Assembly (NCBI GenBank): GCA_040904785.1 | Contig: JBBDSV010000007.1 | Location: 1-60,436 of the forward strand | Reading direction: 5' to 3' | Length of the DNA: 60,436 bases | DNA from: JBBDSV01 sp040904785 | GTDB taxonomy: Bacteria > Actinomycetota > Nitriliruptoria > Nitriliruptorales > Nitriliruptoraceae | Program-made: the position numbers and the translations under genes | Notes under the pieces: model-generated | The model's input: only the letters and a program-made list of their open reading frames with translations | Databases searched by the model: none | What the model was told of the DNA's origin: nothing | Shown here: piece after piece, positions 28,611-36,828 of the stretch | Layout of the letters: the number at the start of each line of letters is the position of its first letter | How positions within the stretch are numbered: position 1 is the first letter of the stretch

Positions 28611-30602
28611 TCAGCGCACACCCGCCGCATCATCGGCAGCTGCAGCCTCGGCGCGCTCGAGCTCTTCGGCTGCTTCAGTCCACTCCGCGAGCAGCACCGC
28701 GGCGCGATCCTTCGCGTCGTGGTGAGCCTGGCCGAGTCGTGACAATGCATCCGTGTCGCCGTACGCCGCCGGATCGGCGAGTTCGCGGTGAAGTTCGGCG
28801 ATTCGCGCCTCGATGCTGCCGAGGTCACGTTCCAGCGCGGTAACGCGGTTGCGCAGCGCCCGAAGGTCGGCACGCGTGGCCTGTTCCCGCTGGCGAAAAC
28901 GCGAGGTGTCACCCGATCCGCGGGGTCGCCCACGCGGCACCGCGCTGTCCTGGGACACCGAGCGCGGCTCGCGCGACGCGATGAACTCTTCGAAGGTTCC
29001 GTCGAACCACTTCGGGGCCGCCTTGCCGAAGTCGATGACCGCGTCTGCCGTCGAACGGATGACGTGGCGATCATGGGTGACGAGCACGACCGTGCCCGGA
29101 TAGGCCTCGATGGCATCCTCGAGCACATCACGCGATGCGAGATCGAGGTGGTTGGTGGGCTCATCGAGCAACAGCAGATTCACCGGTGACGCCATCGCCT
29201 TTGCCAGCCCCAGGCGCGTCCGTTCGCCGCCGGACAGCTCCCCCACGACTCGATCGGCGAGGTCGCCGGGAAATCCGAACGCGCCGAGCATCGAGCGGTG
29301 GTTGCTGCCACGGTGACGGCCATCGAGTGCAGTGCGGAATTCTTCGATGACGGTCCGCGAGAGGTCCATGACCTCGACCTGGTGCTGATCGACCACCGCG
29401 ACCTCGACGTTCGATCCCCACACGACGGAGCCCGACAAGGGCGCCAGGCTGCCGGCGAGCAGCCGCAGCAACGTCGACTTGCCCGTCCCATTGGGGCCCA
29501 CGAGCGCAACGGTGCGGCCCCTCTCGATCGCGAGGTCGATCGCATCGAACACGATCCGGTCGCCGTATCCCGCAGTGACGCCATCGAGCGCGACGACCAC
29601 GCGAGGTGACCGTTGCGGTTCGGGAAACTGGAAGCGGGCCACCGTCTCCCGGCGATCCTCGACCTCAATCCGCTCCACGCGGTCGAGCGCACGGATCCGC
29701 GACTGAACCTGCCGCGCTTTGGACGCCTTGTAGCGGAATCGCTCGACAAACCGCTCCACCTCGGCGAGCTGTCGATCCTGCTGGGTTCGTGCCGCCCGCA
29801 ACTGAACCAGGCGTGCGTCGCGCTGGGCGACGAACGACGCAAAACCGCCCGCTTCGGCGACCGTCGTACCGGACCGAACGTCGTACTCGGTGGTTGTGCC
29901 CGCAGCCAGCTCGACGATCGTGTCGGCAACACGGTCGATGAAATCCCGGTCGTGCGACACCACCAACAGCGCACCCGACAGGTCACGCAAGGCGTCGGCC
30001 AGCCAGTCGATCGTGTCGAGGTCGAGATGGTTCGTGGGCTCATCGAGCACGAGGACGTCGGGCCGTGCAACGAGCAGCCGGGCAAGCGCGGCACGGACGC
30101 GCCACCCGCCGGACAGTTCGCGCGGCGGCCGCATCGCGTCATCCGGAGCGAATCCCAGGCCCGCAAGTGTGCGGTGCGCGTTCGACTGCAGTTCGTAGCC
30201 GCCCAATTGACGGAAGCGTTCCTGGTCGTCGCCGTAGGCCGCGAGCAGCTCGGCTTGCGTCGCCGGGTCGGCGTCTTCGAGCTGCCCTTCGAGTGTGCGC
30301 AGTCGACGTTCGAGGGCGACGAGCTCTGTCGCTCCCGCCGTGACGTACTCGAGGACACTGGGAGCGTCTGCCGCGTCATCGACGACGTCCTGCGGCAGCC
30401 AACCGAGCCGCAAGTCCGCGGTTCGACTGACGGTGCCGCGACCAGGTTCGCGAAGCCCGACGATGACCTCGGCGAGCGTGGTCTTGCCCGCACCGTTCCC
30501 ACCGACCAGCGCGACACGACGACCCGGAGCAAGCCGCAACGACACGTCAGAGAACAACGTCCGGGCACCAACGGTGACCGCCACACCCGACACACTCAGC
30601 AC
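28611..30602 (-). CDS. ABC-F family ATPase (tandem ABC, no membrane part)
   Basis: Ribosome-associated ABC-F type protein, 663 residues. Two nucleotide-binding domains: GGNGAGKTT, LSGGWRVRAAL, LVLDEPTNHLDLDT in the first; GPNGTGKST, LSGGERTRLGL, LLLDEPTNHLDL in the second. Between them is the arm and linker with an Arg-rich helix (RFVERFRYKASKARQ... region), and a C-terminal coiled coil of about 80 residues (QREQATRADLRALRNRVTAL). That layout is like Uup/YdiF housekeeping members; a resistance role cannot be excluded. GTG start with GGGTGAG upstream. Its start faces that of the second ABC-F gene, 102 bases away. Confidence 0.9.
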   Translation of the reverse strand: MLSVSGVAVTVGARTLFSDVSLRLAPGRRVALVGGNGAGKTTLAEVIVGLREPGRGTVSRTADLRLGWLPQDVVDDAADAPSVLEYVTAGATELVALERRLRTLEGQLEDADPATQAELLAAYGDDQERFRQLGGYELQSNAHRTLAGLGFAPDDAMRPPRELSGGWRVRAALARLLVARPDVLVLDEPTNHLDLDTIDWLADALRDLSGALLVVSHDRDFIDRVADTIVELAAGTTTEYDVRSGTTVAEAGGFASFVAQRDARLVQLRAARTQQDRQLAEVERFVERFRYKASKARQVQSRIRALDRVERIEVEDRRETVARFQFPEPQRSPRVVVALDGVTAGYGDRIVFDAIDLAIERGRTVALVGPNGTGKSTLLRLLAGSLAPLSGSVVWGSNVEVAVVDQHQVEVMDLSRTVIEEFRTALDGRHRGSNHRSMLGAFGFPGDLADRVVGELSGGERTRLGLAKAMASPVNLLLLDEPTNHLDLASRDVLEDAIEAYPGTVVLVTHDRHVIRSTADAVIDFGKAAPKWFDGTFEEFIASREPRSVSQDSAVPRGRPRGSGDTSRFRQREQATRADLRALRNRVTALERDLGSIEARIAELHRELADPAAYGDTDALSRLGQAHHDAKDRAAVLLAEWTEAAEELERAEAAAADDAAGVR

Positions 30603-30692
30603 CGTCTCACCCTGCGTCGTCGACGACGAACCCGAAGCGTATCCAGGACAGGATCGGTGGCCGTCCCGTGCATGGGCTCACGTTCACCTCCG

Positions 30693-30698
30693 TACGCT
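30693..30698 (+). promoter_or_regulatory. -10 box for a leaderless ABC-F mRNA
   Basis: TACGCT, six bases, then the ATG at 30705, with no ribosome site in between. Confidence 0.5.
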
Positions 30699-30704
30699 GG
30701 TCGC

Positions 30705-32474
30705 ATGCATCTGTTGACTGCGGACACGCTCGGTGCCGAAATCGAAGGCCGACGGCTGTTCACCGACGCGTCATTCAGCATGCGCGACGGCGACGTCGTC
30801 GGTGTGGTCGGACCGAATGGCGTCGGGAAATCGACGTTGCTGCGCATCGTCGCCGGCGAGCGTCGACCCGACGCAGGCGCCGTGACGTTTCGGAGCAATG
30901 CCGAAGTCGCGTTTCTCGAGCAGGATCCCCGGTGGGACGATGCTGCGGCATTGGACATCATCATGGCTGATTCCCGTGTCGCAGAGCACGAGGCGCAGGC
31001 GATGCTCGACCAGCTCGGGATCGACGCCGCGCATGCGACCGGACGAATGTCGGAGGGACAGCGACGCCGCGTCGCACTCGCACGGGCACTGCTCGCGCCT
31101 GCGGACCTGCTCGTTCTGGATGAACCGACGAACCACCTCGATGTGGACACGGTCGACTGGTTCGAGGCGACACTGTCGCGCCGGCGCACCGCGGTCCTCC
31201 TCGTCACCCACGACCGCTACGTGCTCGAGCACCTCGCGACACGCCTGCTCGACATGGATCCCCAGCTCCCGAAGGCCACTGGAGGTGCCCGCGTCTTCGT
31301 CCACGAAGGTTCCTACTCGTCACTGCTGGAGTCGCGCGAGAAGCGGCACGCCGAGTTCTCGCAGATGCGCCGGCGCGCCGCCAGCCAGCTGCGCAAGGAA
31401 GTCGCCTGGTTGCGCCGGCAACCTCGAGCGCGTACTTCGAAGCCCCGGTTCCGCGTCGAACAGGTCGATGCACTGCGCGCACAAGCAGACGTCGTTGGCG
31501 AGGACGCGACGCTGGAACTCGGAACCGGACGACGGCGCCTCGGCAACGACGTCCTCCATCTCGACGGTGTCACCGTCCACCGAGGCGACAACGTCGTGCT
31601 CGACGACGTCTCGCTCGACATCGGTCCGGGCGAACGGGTCGGCGTCATCGGGGTCAATGGTGCAGGAAAGACCACGCTCCTGGAGGTCATGGCAGGGCAG
31701 CGCACGCCCGACGCCGGCACCGTCAGCATCGGCACGACCGTCGTCTCCGGTCTGTTCCGCCAACAGACGAGCGCCATCGTCGACGTGCCAAACGACGCGG
31801 ACACGGTGCTCGCGTCGATTCACGCCGTGGGCACACACGTCGTGCTCGCATCCGGCGAATCGCTGCCCGCGACCCGGATCGCGGAACGATTCGGCTTTGC
31901 CGACGATCTGCTCCGACGCCCCATCTCCGTGTTGTCCGGCGGCGAACGACGGCGTCTCGCCCTGCTGCACTTGCTGCTCGACGCGCCGAACGTGCTGATC
32001 TTCGACGAACCGACGAACGACCTCGACCTCGACACCTTGGCCGCGCTCGAGGACTATCTCGACGGGTTCCACGGAGCTCTCATCGTTGCATCGCACGACC
32101 GCTACGTCCTCGATCGCCTGACCGACCGTGTGCTGGCCGTCGGCGACGGCGCAGTGCGGGGGTATCAAGATCTCGCGGCCTACAAGCTCGCGCGCGACCA
32201 CGAACGTGACTCCGCGCGGCCGCTTGGAATGCGCACGGCACGACCCGACAACGCAACGCGGCAGTCGGTGCGCCGGCAGCTTCGTGCGATCGAACAACGG
32301 ATGACGAACGCCGAAACGATGCGGACGCAACTCAGACAACAGATGGCTGCCGTCGCCGCCGACCCCAGTGCGCTTTCGGCCCTGCAGTGCGACCTCGCCG
32401 ACGTCGAGACGCAACTCGCGAATGACGAAGCGGCATGGATGGCGCTCGCCGAAGAACACGAAGACCTCGTCTGA
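30705..32474 (+). CDS. Second ABC-F family ATPase
   Basis: Five hundred and eighty-nine residues, two ABC domains and no membrane helices. First domain: GPNGVGKSTLL, signature MSEGQRRRVALARAL (Glu in place of the usual first Gly after Ser), LVLDEPTNHLDVDT. Second: GVNGAGKTTLL, LSGGERRRLALL, LIFDEPTNDLDLDT. The inter-domain linker is basic and helical (REKRHAEFSQMRRRAASQLR) and the C-terminus is a coiled coil. The reading frame stays open far upstream, but that part is antisense to the other ABC-F gene; ATG 30705 begins the family N-terminus. Likely acts on ribosomes; it is not a transporter. Confidence 0.9.
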   Translation: MHLLTADTLGAEIEGRRLFTDASFSMRDGDVVGVVGPNGVGKSTLLRIVAGERRPDAGAVTFRSNAEVAFLEQDPRWDDAAALDIIMADSRVAEHEAQAMLDQLGIDAAHATGRMSEGQRRRVALARALLAPADLLVLDEPTNHLDVDTVDWFEATLSRRRTAVLLVTHDRYVLEHLATRLLDMDPQLPKATGGARVFVHEGSYSSLLESREKRHAEFSQMRRRAASQLRKEVAWLRRQPRARTSKPRFRVEQVDALRAQADVVGEDATLELGTGRRRLGNDVLHLDGVTVHRGDNVVLDDVSLDIGPGERVGVIGVNGAGKTTLLEVMAGQRTPDAGTVSIGTTVVSGLFRQQTSAIVDVPNDADTVLASIHAVGTHVVLASGESLPATRIAERFGFADDLLRRPISVLSGGERRRLALLHLLLDAPNVLIFDEPTNDLDLDTLAALEDYLDGFHGALIVASHDRYVLDRLTDRVLAVGDGAVRGYQDLAAYKLARDHERDSARPLGMRTARPDNATRQSVRRQLRAIEQRMTNAETMRTQLRQQMAAVAADPSALSALQCDLADVETQLANDEAAWMALAEEHEDLV

Positions 32475-32494
32475 GCTACGCGGCTGACGCGTGA

Positions 32495-32995
32495 TCAGCC
32501 GAACAGCAGGGGCAGCGAGGGCCGCTCCTCGCCGAAACCGATCACCGCGCCCCGGGCGTCTCCGCTGCGTGCGTGCCGCTCGATGAGCGTGCCGACGTCG
32601 TCGGCCCCACCATCTGCCGACAGATCAGCGCCGATGAGCACGATGAACATCGTGCCGCGGTGAGCCCGTGCCGCTGCGACCCAGCTGGAATCGAGACCTT
32701 CACGAGGTGCGCGAAGCAACGCACGGTTGCCGTCGTCGACGAGGCGAAGCTCACCGTCGTCGAGGACGAACGCCACCTTCGCTCCCTGCGGCAGAGACAT
32801 GCCGAAGAATCCCGCGAGCGGCGCGACGCCGGCGTCATCGAGACGTTCACGCATCGCGTCGGACGACGACGCATCCGGCAGTGACGCGACCGCGAGCGGC
32901 ATCCGGCCGGCGCACAACGTCTGCAACTGGACCGCCTCGGCACCGGAGTCCGATGCGCGATCGTGTTCGTGGGCATCACTCGACGCAGGTGTCAT
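32495..32995 (-). CDS. Protein of unknown function (166 residues)
   Basis: Not recognised. Acidic, soluble, no helix-turn-helix, signal peptide or metal motif. The centre has alternating strands (KVAFVLDDGELRLVDDGNRA, RGTMFIVLIGADLS), and the C-terminus reads GAVIGFGEERPSLPLLFG. No lysine-rich region. The ATG at 32995 is seven bases behind a TACAGT box and has no ribosome site, so it is probably leaderless. Divergent from the exonuclease gene and convergent with the second ABC-F gene. Confidence 0.6.
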   Translation of the reverse strand: MTPASSDAHEHDRASDSGAEAVQLQTLCAGRMPLAVASLPDASSSDAMRERLDDAGVAPLAGFFGMSLPQGAKVAFVLDDGELRLVDDGNRALLRAPREGLDSSWVAAARAHRGTMFIVLIGADLSADGGADDVGTLIERHARSGDARGAVIGFGEERPSLPLLFG

Positions 32996-33002
32996 GGCTC
33001 GG

Positions 33003-33008
33003 ACTGTA
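33003..33008 (-). promoter_or_regulatory. -10 box for the leaderless unknown gene
   Basis: TACAGT on the minus strand, seven bases, then the ATG at 32995. Confidence 0.5.
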
Positions 33009-33017
33009 TCGAGCGTG

Positions 33018-33023
33018 TAGCGT
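33018..33023 (+). promoter_or_regulatory. Possible -10 box of the exonuclease gene
   Basis: TAGCGT, 38 bases before the ATG at 33062, only nine bases from the divergent TACAGT box, so both genes would be read from one compact promoter region. Confidence 0.4.
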
Positions 33024-33061
33024 CGAATTCGACCTCGTATCCAGACCAGCAAGGTGCGCGG

Positions 33062-34081
33062 ATGGCCCTGGACGCTGGCACGGTGCTGCTCGTCGACGGC
33101 AATTCACTCGGACATCGTGCCTTCCACTCGACGCCCGACGAGACCGTGAACGACCATGCGGTGACCATGCGGTTCGTGACCATGCTCACCAGCGTCTGGT
33201 GGCACGGCCCGTACGACGGCGTCTTCATCGCGTTCGACCATCCCGTAAATCGGCGCAAAGTCGACGTGCCCGAGTACAAGGCCAATCGGGGTGACCGCAA
33301 CCCGACGCTGTCCGCTGGATTGGACCAGATCCGTGGGGATCTGGCCGACCTCGGTGTGGCCGTCGACTGCCAGCACGGCGCCGAGGCGGACGATCTGCTC
33401 GCCGCGGCGGCAGACGCGTGTGCTGATCGCGGCTGGCGATGCGACGTGCTCAGTTCCGATCAGGACCTGATCGCGCTCGTGGACCCCTCCACGCGACTGC
33501 TGCGACCGCGGGCGCATTTCACCGACCTGCAGGTGCTCGACGTGGCCGCGGTGCACGCCGAATACGGCGTCGGGCCGGATTGCTATCCAGACGTCGCGGC
33601 ACTCCGTGGCGATCCGTCGGACGGCCTCGACGGCGCCGTCGGTGTGGGCGCGAAGACCGCTGCCCGCCTCGTTCGCGAGTACGGCAGCGTGGCGGGCGTA
33701 TACGACGCACTCGCGAATCTGCCGCTTGCCCTGGAATCGGCGCTGCGAACCGCACGTCCGCTGGTCGAACGCAATCTGCTGCTCATGGCACCCATCCCCC
33801 ACCTGGAGGTCGACATCGACGCCGCCGTCGCGTCGTGGGACGTTGAACGTTTCGCCGCCGGGCTCGCACGATGGGACGCGACCGCTGCACGACGTGCCCG
33901 TGAGAACATCACGGCACCGCAGGCGCCCCGACCGCCCATGCCGCCGCCGCCGGAAAGTCCCGACGAGTCCCAACCGCGTCCAATAGCGGCACGACCCGCG
34001 AACACGCCGCGTTCCGAGGATCCACGCGCGGCACCGGAAGCCGCGACGAACGATGTTGATGAGCATCCGGCACTCTTCTGA
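33062..34081 (+). CDS. Stand-alone 5'-3' exonuclease (PolA-N/FEN family)
   Basis: Metal-dependent flap/5'-3' exonuclease of 339 residues, like the N-terminal domain of DNA polymerase I but without a polymerase. Acidic metal-site stretches: VLLVDGNSLGHRAF, FIAFDHPVNRRKVDV with EYKANR, GAEADDLLAAAAD, and VLSSDQDLIALV. The helix-three-turn-helix is GAVGVGAKTAARLVREYG. A Pro-rich, disordered tail starts about residue 285. AAGGTG lies about nine bases before the ATG. Probably removes RNA primers or flaps; the genome's polA is not in this window. Confidence 0.9.
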   Translation: MALDAGTVLLVDGNSLGHRAFHSTPDETVNDHAVTMRFVTMLTSVWWHGPYDGVFIAFDHPVNRRKVDVPEYKANRGDRNPTLSAGLDQIRGDLADLGVAVDCQHGAEADDLLAAAADACADRGWRCDVLSSDQDLIALVDPSTRLLRPRAHFTDLQVLDVAAVHAEYGVGPDCYPDVAALRGDPSDGLDGAVGVGAKTAARLVREYGSVAGVYDALANLPLALESALRTARPLVERNLLLMAPIPHLEVDIDAAVASWDVERFAAGLARWDATAARRARENITAPQAPRPPMPPPPESPDESQPRPIAARPANTPRSEDPRAAPEAATNDVDEHPALF

Positions 34082-34095
34082 AGCGCCGGTCGGAG

Positions 34096-35568
34096 TCAGC
34101 AGACGGCCGTGAGCGCTCCGGGAGAGCGCACGCGTTCATCGAGATCCTGCGCGTCTTCTGGTGCCGCGATCTGCACCTCGCAGCCGTCGGCCCACACGGT
34201 CAGCAGTTCAAGCGTGCGGTCGATCGCCGCACGCGCGAGCTGTCGATCGGTGCCCGAAACGTCGTTGATGATGACCGCGACGTGGAGGCGACGAGTCGAA
34301 CCGTCGATGGCTCCGCTTATCGCCATGACATCGCGGAGTGATCCGGTCTTTCCTTGGAACCGTCCCTCTGCAACGGAGCCCGTCAAGCGACGACGCAACG
34401 TGCCGGATTCACCGGCGACGGCGAGCGCGCCTTTCCACGTCCCGGCATGGTCGCCGACCCACATGCGCTGGTCGACGTCGGCGAGGGTGCGTGCCGAAAG
34501 GCGATTGTCGCGCGAGAGTCCGGAACCGTCGACGACCTCGGATCCGGCGAGATCGACACCGAGCTCATGAAGTGCATCACGCGTCGCTGCGCCTCCGGCC
34601 TCCCAGGACGCGTCGTCGAACTGGGCGACGCCGAGCGCACGGAACACGGTGTCCGCGAGGTGATTATCGCTCGTGCGCACGAAGTTCTCCACCATCGCGC
34701 GCAGCGGCGGGCTGACGAGCCGCGCGATCTCCTGGCGCGGGGGTGCGGGACTGCGGGCACGGCGCGGGCGGGCACCGATGTCGACGCCGCGTGCACGCAA
34801 GAGCTCGTCGAGTTCGAGCGCCGCGCGAAGCTCGGGATACAACGACAACGACGCGATGACCTTATCGGGTTGCGGCGACGTGTCGTCGTTCGTGCCACTG
34901 GGTGCGACGCTCGGCGGTTCAGCACCTTCGGGCCACTGATACTCGACGCGCAGCCCGGCATCGATCGTCAGTCCGGTGTTGTAGCGGGCGTCGAGATCGT
35001 CGAGATACCGCTCGGGCCATCCTGGCGCGAGGCGTTCGGCGGAGTCGGGGCGCGCGGTGGCAACCACACCTCCGGTCACGCGGTCGACGCCAGCGGCGAC
35101 GATGCGGTCGGCGAGCTGTGCGAGCCGCGCCGCCGGCCGATCGGGATAGGCCCAGCGGCTGAAGGCGTCTGTCGCCAACGTAGGATCCCAGCCTCCGACC
35201 AGCGCCAGATCGCCTATCACCGTGCCGTCGGTCGGCGGCGCCTGGGCCTCGACGCGGGTCACGAACGTCGCGTCCGGACCGAGTGCGGTGACGGCAGCCG
35301 CGGCGGTGACGATCTTGAGCGTCGATGCCGGCAGCAGCCCACGGGTCGCATCGTGAGCGAACCGCACGTTTCCGGACTCGTCCAGCACCACGATCGACCA
35401 CGTGGCCGTGTCGACCGCCCGAACCGCGTCCACCCAGGTGTCGACGAGTGCGGCGCCGGGGTGCTGGTGAGAGTCGCCGACCGCTGGTTGCGCGCCGGTG
35501 ACGACGCACAACGTGGTGACGACAAGCAGAAGCGATGCCCGTCGAATCTCAGCTCGGTGCGTCGACAC
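34096..35568 (-). CDS. dacB: D-alanyl-D-alanine carboxypeptidase/endopeptidase (PBP4, DacB-like)
   Basis: Exported peptidoglycan-trimming serine peptidase, 490 residues. Signal peptide at the N-terminus (RRASLLLVVTTLCVVTGAQP). Active-site motifs in order: ASTLK (Ser82, Lys85), RTSDNHLAD (SxN) and QGKTGSLRDV (KTG). The large insert between the first two motifs is typical of PBP4 (S13 family). GTG 35568 is preferred; it starts inside the last 20 bases of the upstream sigma gene, giving overlap and probable coupled translation, with GAGGA about ten bases before it. Confidence 0.9.
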   Translation of the reverse strand: MSTHRAEIRRASLLLVVTTLCVVTGAQPAVGDSHQHPGAALVDTWVDAVRAVDTATWSIVVLDESGNVRFAHDATRGLLPASTLKIVTAAAAVTALGPDATFVTRVEAQAPPTDGTVIGDLALVGGWDPTLATDAFSRWAYPDRPAARLAQLADRIVAAGVDRVTGGVVATARPDSAERLAPGWPERYLDDLDARYNTGLTIDAGLRVEYQWPEGAEPPSVAPSGTNDDTSPQPDKVIASLSLYPELRAALELDELLRARGVDIGARPRRARSPAPPRQEIARLVSPPLRAMVENFVRTSDNHLADTVFRALGVAQFDDASWEAGGAATRDALHELGVDLAGSEVVDGSGLSRDNRLSARTLADVDQRMWVGDHAGTWKGALAVAGESGTLRRRLTGSVAEGRFQGKTGSLRDVMAISGAIDGSTRRLHVAVIINDVSGTDRQLARAAIDRTLELLTVWADGCEVQIAAPEDAQDLDERVRSPGALTAVC

Positions 35569-36667
35569 TGTCGAGCAGTCCTCGCAACTGGAAGCCGCGC
35601 GAGGGATGGCGAAGCTTGGTGAGCGTCTTCTTCTCGATCTGACGGATCCGCTCCCGGGTGAGCCCGAACTGCGCGCCGATGTCTTCGAGGGTGTGCTCCT
35701 CACCATCCATGAGTCCGTAGCGCAACATCAGCACGGTTCGTTCCCGGTCGGTCAGCGCGCTCAGCGCCCGCTCGACTTCTCGCTTGGCGAGTACCGCCGT
35801 CGCCGACGACTCTGGATCGATGGCGTCCTCGTCGGCGACGAGCTCCCCCATCGTCGCGTCACCGTCCTCACCGATCGGCTTGTCGAGACTGGCGACCTCC
35901 TGGGCGGCGAGTTTGACTTCACGCAGGCGCTCGAGAGGGAGACCCAGTTCAGCGGCGATTTCAAGCTCGGTGGGTTCGCGGCCAAGCTGTTGCAGCAGCG
36001 CGAACTCGGCGTAGCGGACCTTTCCCATGAGTTCGTGCACGTGAACAGGAAGTCGAACGGTGCGTCCGGTGTTCGCCAGGCCGCGCTGGAGCGCCTGACG
36101 GATCCACCACGTCGCGTACGTCGAGAACTTGTAGCCCTTGGTGTGATCGAACTTCTCGACGCCACGGATTAGCCCGAGGTTGCCTTCCTGAATGAGCGAA
36201 AGTAGGTCGACGCCCCGACCCCGGAACTTTCGCGCCACCGAGACGACCAACCGAAGGTTGGCGCGGATCATGTGGTCCTTGGCGCGATCACCGGCGCGCA
36301 TGACGAGGCGCAATTGCGCCTTCCGGCGCGGCTGGAGGGCCTCTGCGGCCATGAGCACCGAGTGGGCTGCAATCCCCGCCTGGTAGCGCTTGGCGAGGTC
36401 AACTTCCTGCTCCGGCGTGAGCAGCTCGGTGCGGCCAATCTCGTTGAGATACTGACGCACCGAGTCCGACGACGCCGACAGCGGTGCCGCCTCCGGCCGG
36501 TCGGCGTCTTCGACGAGGTCGTCGAGAACCTGCATTCCCAGGTCGCGAGCGCGTTGTGCCGTTTCCTCCACCCAATGATCAGGCTGGGTCAACGGGTCGA
36601 ACAGATCTTGGAGTTCGGAGAGGAGGACGTACCCACGCGACGCACCACGCTCAAACAGCTCGGACAT
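35549..36667 (-). CDS. Primary-type sigma-70 factor (copy 1)
   Basis: RNA polymerase sigma subunit, 372 residues. N-terminus with a short region-1.1-like stretch (RGYVLLSELQDLFDP), region 1.2 (DSVRQYLNEIGRTELLTPEQ), region 2 core-binding and -10 reading (GLIRGVEKFDHTKGYKFSTY, ATWWIRQALQRGLANTGRT), region 3 (VKLAAQEVASLDKPIGEDGD), and region 4 (TLEDIGAQFGLTRERIRQIE). All primary-sigma motifs are intact. A paralogue with the same N-terminus lies at 38306-39463. The PBP4 gene overlaps its 3' end. Likely a group 1 or group 2 factor; which copy is essential cannot be told. Confidence 0.93.
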   Translation of the reverse strand: MSELFERGASRGYVLLSELQDLFDPLTQPDHWVEETAQRARDLGMQVLDDLVEDADRPEAAPLSASSDSVRQYLNEIGRTELLTPEQEVDLAKRYQAGIAAHSVLMAAEALQPRRKAQLRLVMRAGDRAKDHMIRANLRLVVSVARKFRGRGVDLLSLIQEGNLGLIRGVEKFDHTKGYKFSTYATWWIRQALQRGLANTGRTVRLPVHVHELMGKVRYAEFALLQQLGREPTELEIAAELGLPLERLREVKLAAQEVASLDKPIGEDGDATMGELVADEDAIDPESSATAVLAKREVERALSALTDRERTVLMLRYGLMDGEEHTLEDIGAQFGLTRERIRQIEKKTLTKLRHPSRGFQLRGLLDSVDAPS

Positions 36668-36828
36668 CGGGGTGACGTCGCTCAATGGTCGACCCCATGC
36701 GCGTCGATCGACATCCAGTCCACGACGTTCTCCCGAGGTCCTCGCACCACGCTGCCGGCGCGCCGCCGGACCGTGGATCGGGTCCACCGGCGCAAGGACG
36801 CGCATGGTACGGCCATCGACGGCAACCG

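Noticed and set aside
29613..30704. Plus-strand open frame upstream of the second ABC-F gene
   Set aside because: It is antisense to the first ABC-F gene; the family N-terminus begins exactly at ATG 30705.
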